Counted from the stretch's first letter, positions 1 through 8,300 are shown. The stretch is DNA of 64,000 nucleotides from RFSX01 sp965248155 (GCA_965248155.1 CBDFIO010000002.1:310001-374000), one strand, 5' to 3'. The notes: a model not told the origin generated them from the letters alone. Numbers and translations: made by a program.

Positions 1-735
1 TCGTTCGGAGTATTTGATTTTATGCGGGCTGAAAACTACAAATTTCATTTTCTTGAAGACCACTTAAATAGATTCAAGGAAGGACAACATTTTTTGTTTG
101 GTAGAACAGTTTATAGTAAAAAAGTTTTGCGTGGCATTCTCTCCCAATTACAAAAAAAGAATAAACTCAAAGACTCTACTTTTAAGCTTATTCTTTCCGG
201 CATAATAAAGGAGGGCACCATGCATCCTTATCTGATCATTATCAATAAAGTTTATATTCCATACGATATTAGAAACTATACTCATGGAGCTCGAATGTTA
301 ATGGAAGAATATACCAGAGAACATGCTCAGTACAAATCCATCTACTATCTCAATACATTTCGGGCATTCAATAAGATGAAAAAAGCTAAGGCTATTGATA
401 TCCTTTTTTATAATGAAGATATCGTGACTGAAGCCTCGCGGAGCAATGTTTTTATCGTTAAAAACAATGCGATCTATACACCTGAATCAACCATCTTACA
501 AGGAATTACCCGAAAGAAGATTATTGAATACCTCGGTCAAAAATTTGCAATACAGGAACAAGATTTCAATATCAATGAATTATTGGATGCTGATGAAGTG
601 TTTATATCAAGCACACTAAAAAAGATAATGCCGGTCGTTAAAGTGGGTGAGTATAGTATTGCAGATGGAAAAGTAGGCCCAATAACCAATAGGATGATGG
701 TAGTGTTTCAATCTGAGCTGGATAAGATAGCCTAA
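1..735 (+). CDS. Class IV aminotransferase, 5' end outside window
   Basis: This is a PLP-dependent fold-type IV aminotransferase, the family of branched-chain aminotransferase and aminodeoxychorismate lyase. The reading frame is open from base 1, with SFGVFDFMRAEN before the first ATG at 22. That corresponds to the family's 'GdgvFEtmR' motif, so the gene starts left of the window. The likely PLP lysine is in QYKSIYYLN, and EASRSNVFIVKNNAIYTP matches the cofactor phosphate-binding signature. Roughly 245 codons are present of a usual 270-290. The exact substrate cannot be read from the sequence. No neighbour in the window suggests a pathway. Confidence 0.85.
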   Translation, partial: SFGVFDFMRAENYKFHFLEDHLNRFKEGQHFLFGRTVYSKKVLRGILSQLQKKNKLKDSTFKLILSGIIKEGTMHPYLIIINKVYIPYDIRNYTHGARMLMEEYTREHAQYKSIYYLNTFRAFNKMKKAKAIDILFYNEDIVTEASRSNVFIVKNNAIYTPESTILQGITRKKIIEYLGQKFAIQEQDFNINELLDADEVFISSTLKKIMPVVKVGEYSIADGKVGPITNRMMVVFQSELDKIA

Positions 736-914
736 TCATTTCGTTACTTTCTGATCATTGATTTTTGTAAATTCAAATTTAATATGCATACCATTCATCA
801 CATCTTGAATTGATTATTCCTTGGATCCCAATTCTAAGATTATTAACTAATAAAATGGTTGGTACAACATTTGTTCTTCAGGTTTTATTTCATTTTAATT
901 GCACCGTTTTCAAA

Positions 915-1229
915 TTAAAGATCCTCCTTACTTATATTGTCGAAATCTCTTAAAAACTCAAAGTACTTAGGAGTTTTAGTGTGATAAATTATGTGTTTAA
1001 GTTCTTCACCGATATCTAATAAAATATCATTAATCTCTTCTTCTTGAAGATTTGAAGATAATAATTTTGGTAATAGTAATTCTGTTATTTTATTGCATGA
1101 TTCTTCAATATCTAGAAGTGAATGAGCTAGGACATCCGCTTCGGACTCATCCTTATTACTATAACTCCTTACTTTTTTAGATTGACTTAGAATTTGTTTA
1201 ATTCCATTATATTTTTCTGCAAAACTCAT
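915..1229 (-). CDS. Small acidic protein, possible immunity protein for the RHS tip
   Basis: This 104-residue protein is predicted to be helical, acidic and soluble, with no signal peptide or membrane segment. It begins 11 bases after the stop of the RHS toxin-tip gene, in the same direction. That is the usual place and size for the cognate immunity protein of a polymorphic toxin. I do not recognise its family, so the immunity role is inferred from position only. The start ATG lies at 1227-1229. No further gene follows before the convergent aminotransferase gene end at 735. Confidence 0.55.
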   Translation of the reverse strand: MSFAEKYNGIKQILSQSKKVRSYSNKDESEADVLAHSLLDIEESCNKITELLLPKLLSSNLQEEEINDILLDIGEELKHIIYHTKTPKYFEFLRDFDNISKEDL

Positions 1230-1240
1230 ATTTCAAAAAT

Positions 1241-2137
1241 TTAAAACCCTAATAATTTATCTATTGCTTGTATTTGTGACCTAAATGACGCAATTTCTCT
1301 ATGAACTGAACTTGAATATCCACCATTCTTTTGAATATCGACTAGTTTATTCAAATGAATATCAATATTTTCTAGAAGCGAATTTCTTGAATCAATTAAT
1401 GACTTTTTTCCGTGTTGCTTTAGCTGCTTCTCATAAGCCTTAAAGGTAGCTTTACTATACAACTTCCAAGTTTTTGGAGCTAAATTTCTTCCTATACCTC
1501 GTATAAACAAGCCAAGTGCTGCTCCTTCACCGGACGGAATTGTTAAAATATCTATTCCATAACCTACTACTTCAGCTGCAGTTAAAGCTACTTCTATGTT
1601 ACTAATTACTCCATCTCCATTATAATCAATACCTATTTTTTGTTTCTTTGGCCATGGCCAATCAGAAGAATTATGCAAAGTATGATTAAAGGCACTAACT
1701 GCTATCCCTTGCCCAAATCCCTGGAAAAAATTTCCACCTCCAATAGCTGAACCTATACCGCCACTAATCCCACCACCTACGATTTGAAAATCGCTATCAC
1801 CAATAATTGAACTTACTGAAGATGATGAAGCTCCACTTAAGAATCCACTACCAAAATTTCCTCCAGTTATACCATGAGCCCCTGCTTGAAAAGCTGATAC
1901 TCCTAAAGGGCTCCAAGAAGAACTTAATCCTGCAGCGGCTCCACCAATTCCAAACGAGAAAGAAGCTTGGAATGCCCCTACTAACCCTGCTCGTAACGCT
2001 CCATCAAAAAACCCTTGTCCGCTTGAGATATTACTCAAACCATTGCTGAAAATTCCTGTAGCAGCACCAATTCCTGCCAAAGCTAAGAAAGGTAAATCTC
2101 CATCCGGATCGACATTACTTATTGGGTTGTTATTCAT
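1241..2137 (-). CDS. RHS-repeat protein C-terminal tip (orphan toxin module)
   Basis: The 298-residue product opens with MNNNPISNVDPDGD, which is the conserved end of the RHS core ('NNPIxxxDPDG'). All YD repeats and the N-terminal part are missing: a stop codon lies five codons upstream at 2150-2152. A Gly/Ser/Ala-rich hydrophobic stretch (about 17-155) follows, as in many RHS proteins after the core. Next comes a perfect EF-hand-type loop, D171 to E182 (DYNGDGVISNIE), then a charged helical tail of about 100 residues that should be the toxin domain. I do not recognise its activity. The gene looks like a displaced or silent tip module; expression from its own start is doubtful. Confidence 0.7.
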   Translation of the reverse strand: MNNNPISNVDPDGDLPFLALAGIGAATGIFSNGLSNISSGQGFFDGALRAGLVGAFQASFSFGIGGAAAGLSSSWSPLGVSAFQAGAHGITGGNFGSGFLSGASSSSVSSIIGDSDFQIVGGGISGGIGSAIGGGNFFQGFGQGIAVSAFNHTLHNSSDWPWPKKQKIGIDYNGDGVISNIEVALTAAEVVGYGIDILTIPSGEGAALGLFIRGIGRNLAPKTWKLYSKATFKAYEKQLKQHGKKSLIDSRNSLLENIDIHLNKLVDIQKNGGYSSSVHREIASFRSQIQAIDKLLGF

Positions 2138-2293
2138 TGTGCAATCAACTCACCCAAAACAGCTTTTCTGGCAAGTTCCCAACTTCAATATTTCAAGGTT
2201 TACATTTTCTCGGTTACTTTTAATCGAGAGCTTTAAAGTTAGCCATTTTTTATTTTCAATGGATATTCATTGGATGTTTTTGTCGTATGTGGT

Positions 2294-2455
2294 AAGTAAA
2301 GCTCTCACCCTTTCATGTTTACCCACGCTTCAAAGCACAGCATATAAGTCTGTGTATGATGTCATCCGACAAAGGCGGACAGACACATACACGGCGGCAC
2401 CTTATATGCCATGCTCACCCAACGCTAAAAACATTCCAAGGCAAGAGCTTTACTT
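2294..2455. repeat. Long imperfect inverted repeat 1
   Basis: The left arm starts aagtaaagctct at 2294 and the right arm ends agagctttactt at 2455. Inside, gcatataag (2340-2348) pairs with cttatatgc (2401-2409), followed by gtgtatg pairing with catacac. Aligning the left arm with the reverse complement of the right gives a long match with small bulges over about 75 bases. A folded strand would form a tall bulged hairpin, similar in shape (not in core motifs) to integron attC sites. Confidence 0.6.
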
Positions 2456-2540
2456 CTGGCTTTAGTTTTTCAAGCTTGATATTTTTCAATTCTCTGCGAG
2501 GCTTTTCCATTGAAAGAAAAAAGTATAGCAGAGCATGAGC

Positions 2541-2673
2541 AAAAACAAAACCGATAGGCAACCAATTGTGGGTGGCGATAGATCAATGGAGGAGCTGCAT
2601 AGCCTTGTGTGCTGCCAGAGCTCCATTGAGCTATCTGAGGGCAGCATACCTTTGCCATTCGGGTTTGTTTTTA
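2541..2673. repeat. Long imperfect inverted repeat 2
   Basis: The outer arms aaaaacaaaaccga (2541-2554) and tcgggtttgttttta (2659-2673) are complementary with one mismatch. The inner arms gatagatcaatggag (2577-2591) and ctccattgagctatc (2621-2635) match at 14 of 15 positions. Between them the pairing is looser. This makes a second bulged hairpin of about 133 bases, some 85 bases from the first. Confidence 0.6.
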
Positions 2674-3356
2674 TTGTGGGTTGGCAAGTGTTTAGCCATT
2701 TTTAGAAGCTTAGCAAAAAGCAGTGAAAGTAGCCTACAGCGAGTTGAGCTTTTGAGGGGCGGACTGACTGCGGACACGAACGAGGTGTGAGCTGAGAGTG
2801 CCGACTCGTAGAGGCACGTAAGCGAAGTTGCTGCAGCTTCGAGGAGTGGAATAGCGACAGCCAGACTGTGCCAGGGTTTTGTGATTTGATTTAAAGGCTG
2901 GTGAAGCGTATGGAACGACGAGGCGTAGAGCATTGGCAGGGTGCAGCAAATGATACCTTTAAAAACTTAGTGAAGTGCACCGGAACGAACTAATAAATAA
3001 ATCATGTAGCCGAGTGAGTATAGCAGTCCGCCATACTATAGGCTGTGATGGATGTGGCAGTGCTGTAACGCAGTGGTGGGATCTGTGATGGCGAGGCTTC
3101 AGCCGTAGCCCTTGCAGATCCCAACAGCTCTGTCGCAGACAGTAAAACAGCCTGTGAGGAGCTGAGGCGAAACGCAGACCATGACAAGCCTCTACGTAGT
3201 AGTGCCGATAGACTCAGCCTAGCTGATCTATGGCAGGGTATGTGTGAGAGCCGAACCCGACGAACGCCGCTTTACTGCAACAGATACAGAGCTTCAGCGG
3301 AGTATCTGTGCTATTCAATATTCTACGACCGAAGGGAGTAGGCAGCTAACTAATAA

Positions 3357-4193
3357 CTAACTCAATGGATGAAACTTTCTGATCTGATTTTGTAAGTCTT
3401 CCAGATTGACTCTTTGGTATTTTTCAGTACTGGCCACAGATAGATGCCCTGCTAAATATTGTGCTTCTCTAATGTTGTAATTTCTAACCCAATAACTGAT
3501 TCTACTACCTCTTAAATGGGAACTGTTTCTAACTTTTGGATTGATCTCTCTAAGCTCTTTACATAATCTTTGAGATTGATTCTGTAAAGGATAACCAAGC
3601 AAAGAACTACTTTCTAATTTTGAGATATACTCCATCAGATCGTATAACTGAACGGTAGATAATTTCAGGTTTCTACTATTTCCCTTGATCGTTTTTGGTA
3701 TAAATACACTTCCTTTTTTCAAGTCAAAATTCATCTTCTTTAATGCTTCTATTTCTCCTACTTTTAAGCCTTGATAAACATATAATCCAAGCAATACTTT
3801 GTGTTTCCCTTTGTGTTTTTCATACAGTTCATTCAACTCATTTTCATCTAAATAGTCTGGTCTGATCTTATGTTGAACGCCTTTGATTTGGATGTCTTTA
3901 GCTGGATTATAATCTCTGATCGGATTTAGATATTCATTTTTATTCTCATTCAAATAATCAAAAAATAATCTGACAGCCCGTAAGTATCTGTTGATGATGC
4001 CGGGTTTCTTTTCTTCGTCTTGGCAATGTCTTATGTAGTCCATCATTTCAGGATAAGTCACTTCCTTTTTTATATCTAACTCAGTCCACTCAATAAAATG
4101 TTCAACCATTCTTCGATACTTTCTTTGGTTCTTTTCTGTCTTTAATATCTGTCCTAACCATTCTTCATATTTGTTTAGTAATTCCTTGTTCAT
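3357..4193 (-). CDS. Tyrosine recombinase/integrase, catalytically degenerate
   Basis: This 278-residue protein has the phage-integrase layout: a helical SAM-like core-binding domain (about 5-85) and a catalytic domain (about 110-275). The family's first catalytic Arg is Lys144 (GLKVGE instead of GLRxGE). The HxxR box reads SHLR, so the His position is Ser225 while Arg228 is kept. The following His is Gly229. GH (His250) and the nucleophile Tyr259 (EKYQ) are present. The ATG at 4193 is preferred because it fits the domain start and overlaps the upstream gene by only 29 bases; a longer frame opens at 4241. It probably acts with the upstream recombinase, as in other paired recombinases; this is inference. 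Confidence 0.8.
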   Translation of the reverse strand: MNKELLNKYEEWLGQILKTEKNQRKYRRMVEHFIEWTELDIKKEVTYPEMMDYIRHCQDEEKKPGIINRYLRAVRLFFDYLNENKNEYLNPIRDYNPAKDIQIKGVQHKIRPDYLDENELNELYEKHKGKHKVLLGLYVYQGLKVGEIEALKKMNFDLKKGSVFIPKTIKGNSRNLKLSTVQLYDLMEYISKLESSSLLGYPLQNQSQRLCKELREINPKVRNSSHLRGSRISYWVRNYNIREAQYLAGHLSVASTEKYQRVNLEDLQNQIRKFHPLS

Positions 4194-5103
4194 CAGCCTG
4201 TATTTGATGTAAAATGTGGGTATATATCTGAGTTGACTCAATGCTCTTATGGCCTAAAAATTGTTGGATATTCGTAAGTTTCATGCCACCTTGTAATAGA
4301 TGTGTCGCAATACTGTGCCTTAGATTATGTAGGTTCATTTTTCGTTCTTCAAGTCCTGCCATTTTCATGAGTCTTTTAAATCGACTATTTAGATTTCCTC
4401 TGCTAACTCTTAGTCCAAGTCTGCTCAGTAATAATGCTTTTCTTTCTTTTCCCTTTTCCAATAATGGTCTGCCGTACAGCAAGTAATTTTCAATATCAGT
4501 TTTAATCTTTTCTGTTATCGGCACCAATCTTTCATAATAGGTTTTTGTCCTTCTGATGTAGATCAGACTTCTATCAAAAAGTACATCCTCTATATCTAAT
4601 CCTGCACATTCTCCACGTCGTAAACCACAACCATAACACAAGCTCAGCATAACTATATCTCTCATTCCAATTCGGTCTGATTCTGCTACTCGATACAGTT
4701 TTTCTATTTCTGATCTGCTGAAGATCTGCCGTTCTGTTTTGTCATCATCAAGATATCGAACATGTAGAGGTAAGATGATCTGATGATTTTTTGAAAGGTA
4801 TTCTGCCAGCTTACTCAGGGCATAAATTTTGTTGTTGATCGTACTGTTTTTAAGTCCTCGATTTCCTGACCGCTTTTGTAAATACTGGATATATCTGATC
4901 ATCATTTTAGCATCTACTCCAATCAGGGTTTCCATATTCTCAGCCTCTAAAAATTCTCTCCATTCTTCTATAATCGCTACCAGTAAATTAATCGTTCCTT
5001 TGGTATAATTGTAAGTTTCTAACCATCTTCGATAAGCTCTTTTCAAGTCCTCTTTGCTATCATAAATCTGTGATCCAAACGGTGATCCTGATCCTTTTTT
5101 CAT
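4165..5103 (-). CDS. Tyrosine recombinase/integrase, intact catalytic set
   Basis: This 312-residue XerC/D-like recombinase has an N-terminal SAM-like DNA-binding domain (about 15-110) and a complete catalytic domain. Arg162 lies in GCGLRRGE, His259-x-x-Arg262 in LHNLRH, His285 in FLGHKS and the nucleophile Tyr294 in TQIYTH. It would carry out site-specific strand exchange. Its 3' end overlaps the next, degenerate recombinase gene, so the two are probably translated together. Upstream lie six copies of the 10-bp repeat TGTTAYACTY, possible binding sites. It is not the housekeeping XerC/D by context, since it sits in an accessory block with an RHS tip and an IS. Confidence 0.88.
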   Translation of the reverse strand: MKKGSGSPFGSQIYDSKEDLKRAYRRWLETYNYTKGTINLLVAIIEEWREFLEAENMETLIGVDAKMMIRYIQYLQKRSGNRGLKNSTINNKIYALSKLAEYLSKNHQIILPLHVRYLDDDKTERQIFSRSEIEKLYRVAESDRIGMRDIVMLSLCYGCGLRRGECAGLDIEDVLFDRSLIYIRRTKTYYERLVPITEKIKTDIENYLLYGRPLLEKGKERKALLLSRLGLRVSRGNLNSRFKRLMKMAGLEERKMNLHNLRHSIATHLLQGGMKLTNIQQFLGHKSIESTQIYTHILHQIQADEQGITKQI

Positions 5104-5123
5104 AGCCCCTTACTTGCTTTTGA

Positions 5124-5262
5124 TGTTATACTTGTTACACTCCGTGCCAAAGAGGCAATTAATTCCATAAAGCATTGATTTACAGTCATATTTAAAAATT
5201 AAGTATAACATTTTGACCCTTTATTTTGACTGTTACACTTATGTTACACTCGTGTTATACTT
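5124..5262. repeat. Six copies of TGTTAYACTY upstream of recombinase genes
   Basis: Copies are at 5124-5133, 5133-5142, 5201-5210 (inverted), 5231-5240, 5242-5251 and 5253-5262. The last three are spaced exactly 11 bp apart, close to one helical turn, so a protein would meet them on the same face. They sit between the recombinase start (5103) and the IS copy (5312). They may be recombinase accessory sites, operators for the recombinase operon or part of an attachment site. Confidence 0.6.
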
Positions 5263-5386
5263 GCTCTTTTACGAATTTAGCAGCGCCCCTGTCTTTTATC
5301 CTTTGTAGATTTGTAAATCGTCAAATAAAAGTGGACCATTAAGTGAATAAAATTAAGTTATACATAACTATTAAATTCACTTTATT

Positions 5387-5737
5387 ATGAACAAGAAAAA
5401 CAAATCAGCAGAATCTTATGTCCGAGATGTAAAAAGAAGGACAAGACGTAAATTTTCTACAGAAGAAAAGATTAGAATAGTCATTGAAGGATTAAGAGGA
5501 GAACAAAGTGTTGCTTCTCTTTGTAGAAGAGAAGAGATTTCACAACCACTATAATATAAGTGGAGTAAAGATTTCATGGAAGCAGGGAAGAAACGTTTAA
5601 AGGGAGACACAGAACGTGAAGCCAATACTTCAGAAGTTCAACATCTAAAGACAGAAAATCAAGACCTTAAAGAGGTAGTAGCAGAACTTACTCTAAAAAA
5701 TCGTGTGCTTAAAAAAAGCTTGAATGGAGTAAAATAA
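5387..5737 (+). pseudogene. IS3-like orfA (HTH), nonsense-mutated
   Basis: OrfA of this family is a helix-turn-helix protein of 116 residues (intact copy at 20624-20974). Here codon 56 is TAA (5552-5554) where the other copy has TAT, one base changed. The rest of the frame continues unchanged to the stop at 5735-5737. The element could still move if another copy supplies OrfA. Confidence 0.88.
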
Positions 5738-5751
5738 AATTCAAGAAGTAT

Positions 5752-6735
5752 ATGCGATTTACAGCAAAAGAAAAGATGGAACTGATTAGGCTGGTTGAGC
5801 AATCCGAATGGAGTGTTAGAAGAACTCTCAAGGAAATTGGTATTCACAAATCAACCTTTTACAACTGGTATAAGAAATATCGGGAAAATGGAATTGTAGG
5901 ATTAGAGGAAAAGAAAAGTACAAGGAAGCATTACTGGAACAAGATTCCTGATCGGATCAGGTCTAATATATTGAATCTGGCACTGGAAGTTTCAGAGCTT
6001 TCTTGTAGAGAATTGGCTTGCAGGTATACTGATGAGAATCAATACTTTATAAGCGAAAGCAGTGTTTACAGAATATTGAAATCTGCTGGACTGATAAACC
6101 CTCCTCATTATGATCTGATATCTGCCGCAGATGAATTTAAAGACAAAACAACAACTGTCAATCAAATGTGGCAAACTGATTTTACTTATTTCAAAATCAT
6201 TGGCTGGGGATGGTATTACCTATCGACTATATTAGATGATTATTCTAGGTACATTATAAGTTGGGAGTTGTGCTCAACGATGAAAACCCTTGATGTAAAA
6301 AATACTTTGAATCAGGCATTAAACCATCCAAATGTAAATTTGAATAAACCGCCTAAGTTATTATCTGATAATGGATCTTGTTATTTAAGTCAAGAGTTGA
6401 GCTCTTATTTGGATGATTACAAAATTAAACATGTGAGAGGAAGACCTGGTCATCCTCAAACGCAAGGCAAGATTGAAAGGTATCACAGAACGATGAAAAA
6501 TGTAATTAAACTGGATCATTATTACAGCCCAGGTGAATTGAGTTTTCCTCTTTCACAATTTGTAAAATATTATAACCATCACAGATATCATGAATCTTTA
6601 CAAAACTTGACACCAGCAGATGTTTATTATGGATTAAAAGAAGAAAAACTGAAGAGAAGAAAATTATGTAAACACAAAACATTTAAAAAACGCAGACAAA
6701 AATATTTCAATTTAACTTTTAAAAGTGTAACTTAA
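5752..6735 (+). CDS. IS3-like transposase OrfB (DDE integrase core)
   Basis: This 327-residue protein has an N-terminal helix-turn-helix region (about 1-45, KSTFYNWYKKY) and an rve integrase core. The catalytic triad is visible as D143 (WQTDF), D206 (LSDNG) and E242 (GKIERYH). The last two are 35 residues apart, the D35E spacing typical of IS3-type transposases. It starts 14 bases after orfA, so OrfA and OrfB are separate proteins here and not an obvious frameshift product. Residues 13-22 differ from copy 2 (see findings). Confidence 0.92.
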   Translation: MRFTAKEKMELIRLVEQSEWSVRRTLKEIGIHKSTFYNWYKKYRENGIVGLEEKKSTRKHYWNKIPDRIRSNILNLALEVSELSCRELACRYTDENQYFISESSVYRILKSAGLINPPHYDLISAADEFKDKTTTVNQMWQTDFTYFKIIGWGWYYLSTILDDYSRYIISWELCSTMKTLDVKNTLNQALNHPNVNLNKPPKLLSDNGSCYLSQELSSYLDDYKIKHVRGRPGHPQTQGKIERYHRTMKNVIKLDHYYSPGELSFPLSQFVKYYNHHRYHESLQNLTPADVYYGLKEEKLKRRKLCKHKTFKKRRQKYFNLTFKSVT

Positions 6736-6741
6736 TTTTAT

Positions 6742-8114
6742 TCACTTATTGTCCACTTTGGTTTGAAGACCTACAGTTTCATTTTCCATCCCCCATGTTT
6801 TCCACATCTTTGCAAATGCACATAATTGAGCGTCTGTTACTCTTAGCCAAGGACTGTTGTAACAATTGTTATCTGTAAAATCGGTCTTTCCTTGAGAATG
6901 GCAGCTTGCTTGACACCATAATTTCAATTCACATTTCTTAGTATTATTTACTAAAGGTTTTGAATACAACCCATAAATCTGGCTGATAGCCCACAAGTAT
7001 TCAGGTAAAATATTATGACTTGTCTGTAATGGCGAATAAAACGTTCCTTCATCATTTAGATTCGTTACCATCGGTGTTCCAAGCACTTTAAATACATTCA
7101 TGAAGGGGATGTTAGTTTGTAGCTTGCCACCTTTGGCTATGTCAAGAATGAAAAAGGGGTTTGATAGCCTAATATCTACCACCGTTGAAATGGTGTGATC
7201 TATCCAAGTTTTATTGTCTCCAAAAACATTTGTTGTGAAGTAGTCGCAAAGCTGATTACTTGCAGTACTACTTGTTGAGAGTAGAAGCTGATTAAGTGCT
7301 GTCAGCCCATTATAATTGAATGAAATGTTTGATTTGCTGAATTCATAAATCTCTTGGGGTATAGATGGCATGTAGCCATCACTTTTCATTTTTTGTACTA
7401 TGAAAAAGAAAAACTCTCCTGGATTAAACATGCCTAGTGAAGTATCACATAGTGCTAATACGTTTAGTGGGTTATGAAGTAGTTCTGGATATTCTGATTC
7501 AACCACTTTTTGGGCAGATTTATAAGGGAAATCAGGTGTTGGTGTTAATAGATTTGGATAAATAGAATTTTCTATGATATAAGCCATGCTTTCAACAATA
7601 CAGTGGGAACCAAATTGATGTTGCTGAAGGCTTCCAGCACTATCGGAGTAGTCAATAATTACAGTGCCTAAATTTTTATTCTCATTCCTCATTGTTACAG
7701 TTTTCGGTTCTTTAGATATGGGCTTTATGATGGCAATGGTAACATCTGTGACACTACCAATGTATTCTTTCTGAAGTTTAAGGTTAAAAATACCTCATTA
7801 TATGGAGAAGGACGAGGGGTAACAGGTACGGAAAAAGTTCTTGTTGTACCATTTCGAGCAGATTCATTCACATATTTCATGTAATCAACAACCCTTGAAA
7901 TATTGGTGTAACCATATGTAGTTGAAATGTCTTGTAAGAAATGAATATACTCATGTAAGTAAATTGCAGACGGAATATCTGATAAAACGTTTAAATTCTC
8001 CAAATTATCAGTGTGGTTTACTTGCATTTTGAAAAATGTGGGTCGATAAAACCCTAAAGTTGTATTGAGTTTTTCTCTCATATTTTTTCTAATAGTTGAT
8101 ATAGTTTTGAACAT
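6742..8114 (-). pseudogene. Putative HExxH metalloprotein, frameshifted and IS-truncated
   Basis: The N-terminal part (ATG at 8112-8114) carries IYLHEYIHFLQD, an HExxH motif at about residues 54-58 typical of zinc-dependent hydrolases. The frame is lost at 7777-7780: adding one A to a run of three restores a continuous frame reading LKLQKEYIGSVTD into the second part. The 3' end runs into the IS right end, so the last residues (TVGLQTKVDNK) are IS-encoded and the true C-terminus is gone. The two pieces together encode about 457 residues. The family is not one I can name. The second part has Cys-rich WCQASCHSQG, possibly metal-binding. Confidence 0.7.
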
Positions 8115-8157
8115 ATCCAAAATGACTACAAAGGAGGCACTCTGTGATAAAGCTATG

Positions 8158-8300
8158 TTATAGGTTAGCTTTCAATTCATTTTTCTCTAGCAATTCTTCA
8201 TAAATAGATATACTTTTTTCTATTAGGTTTTTGAAGGTTGGAAAGTTTTTTACTAGAATATGTTTTTCATCATAATCATTAGGACTTTTCCCTGTTTCAG
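8158..8300 (-). pseudogene. C-terminal gene remnant of unknown type
   Basis: The minus frame reads STETGKSPNDYDEKHILVKN, continues through a Glu/Lys-rich helical stretch and ends in NELKANL and a stop at 8158. It has the look of real coding sequence but no start or upstream body: beyond 8300 the same bases are taken by the SET gene on the other strand. It may be the 3' stump of a lost gene. The call is tentative. Confidence 0.3.

Larger units (their letters stand above)
2138..3356. other. GC-rich, hairpin-dense non-coding segment
   Basis: No believable gene lies in these 1.2 kb; the short frames present look like chance ones. Base composition is unlike the neighbours: the lines at 2761-2820 and 3061-3120 are 60% and 58% G+C in a roughly 35-38% genome. 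Inverted repeats are frequent. Besides the two long ones listed separately, I see tgggatctg/cagatccca (3077-3085 with 3115-3123), acagatac/gtatctgt (3280-3287 with 3302-3309) and gtgcc/ggcac (2798-2802 with 2813-2817). It joins the truncated RHS tip to the end of the recombinase gene. It could be a structured RNA, a recombination substrate or a degraded repeat element; sequence alone does not decide. Confidence 0.5.
5312..6775 (+). mobile_element. IS3-like insertion sequence, copy 1 (1464 bp)
   Basis: The left end starts tgtaaatcgtcaaataaaag and the right end, read backwards, starts tgtaggtcttcaaaccaaag. The two align over about 43 bases as imperfect terminal inverted repeats. Inside are orfA (carrying a stop codon) and orfB. 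Length and both boundaries agree exactly with the second copy at 20549-22012. The flanks (gatt left, gttt right) show no target duplication, so one flank was probably lost by deletion. The element interrupts the 3' end of the minus-strand HExxH gene. Confidence 0.9.

Noticed and set aside
1807..2949. Several 60-140 residue open frames on both strands in 1807-2949
   Set aside because: Those before 2137 lie antisense to the RHS tip; the rest lie in the GC-rich hairpin segment, overlap each other in many frames, and show no protein-like pattern or start signals.
2138..3356. Integron attC sites or a group II intron in the structured segment
   Set aside because: I could not find the attC core pattern (RYYYAAC with GTTRRRY) at the hairpin feet, nor a recognisable intron domain V or reverse transcriptase. 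The shape is suggestive only.
4193..4241. Longer start for the second recombinase (ATG at 4241)
   Set aside because: It would add 16 residues (MSQLRYIPTFYIKYRL) that overlap the active-site end of the first recombinase and do not fit the family's N-terminal helix.
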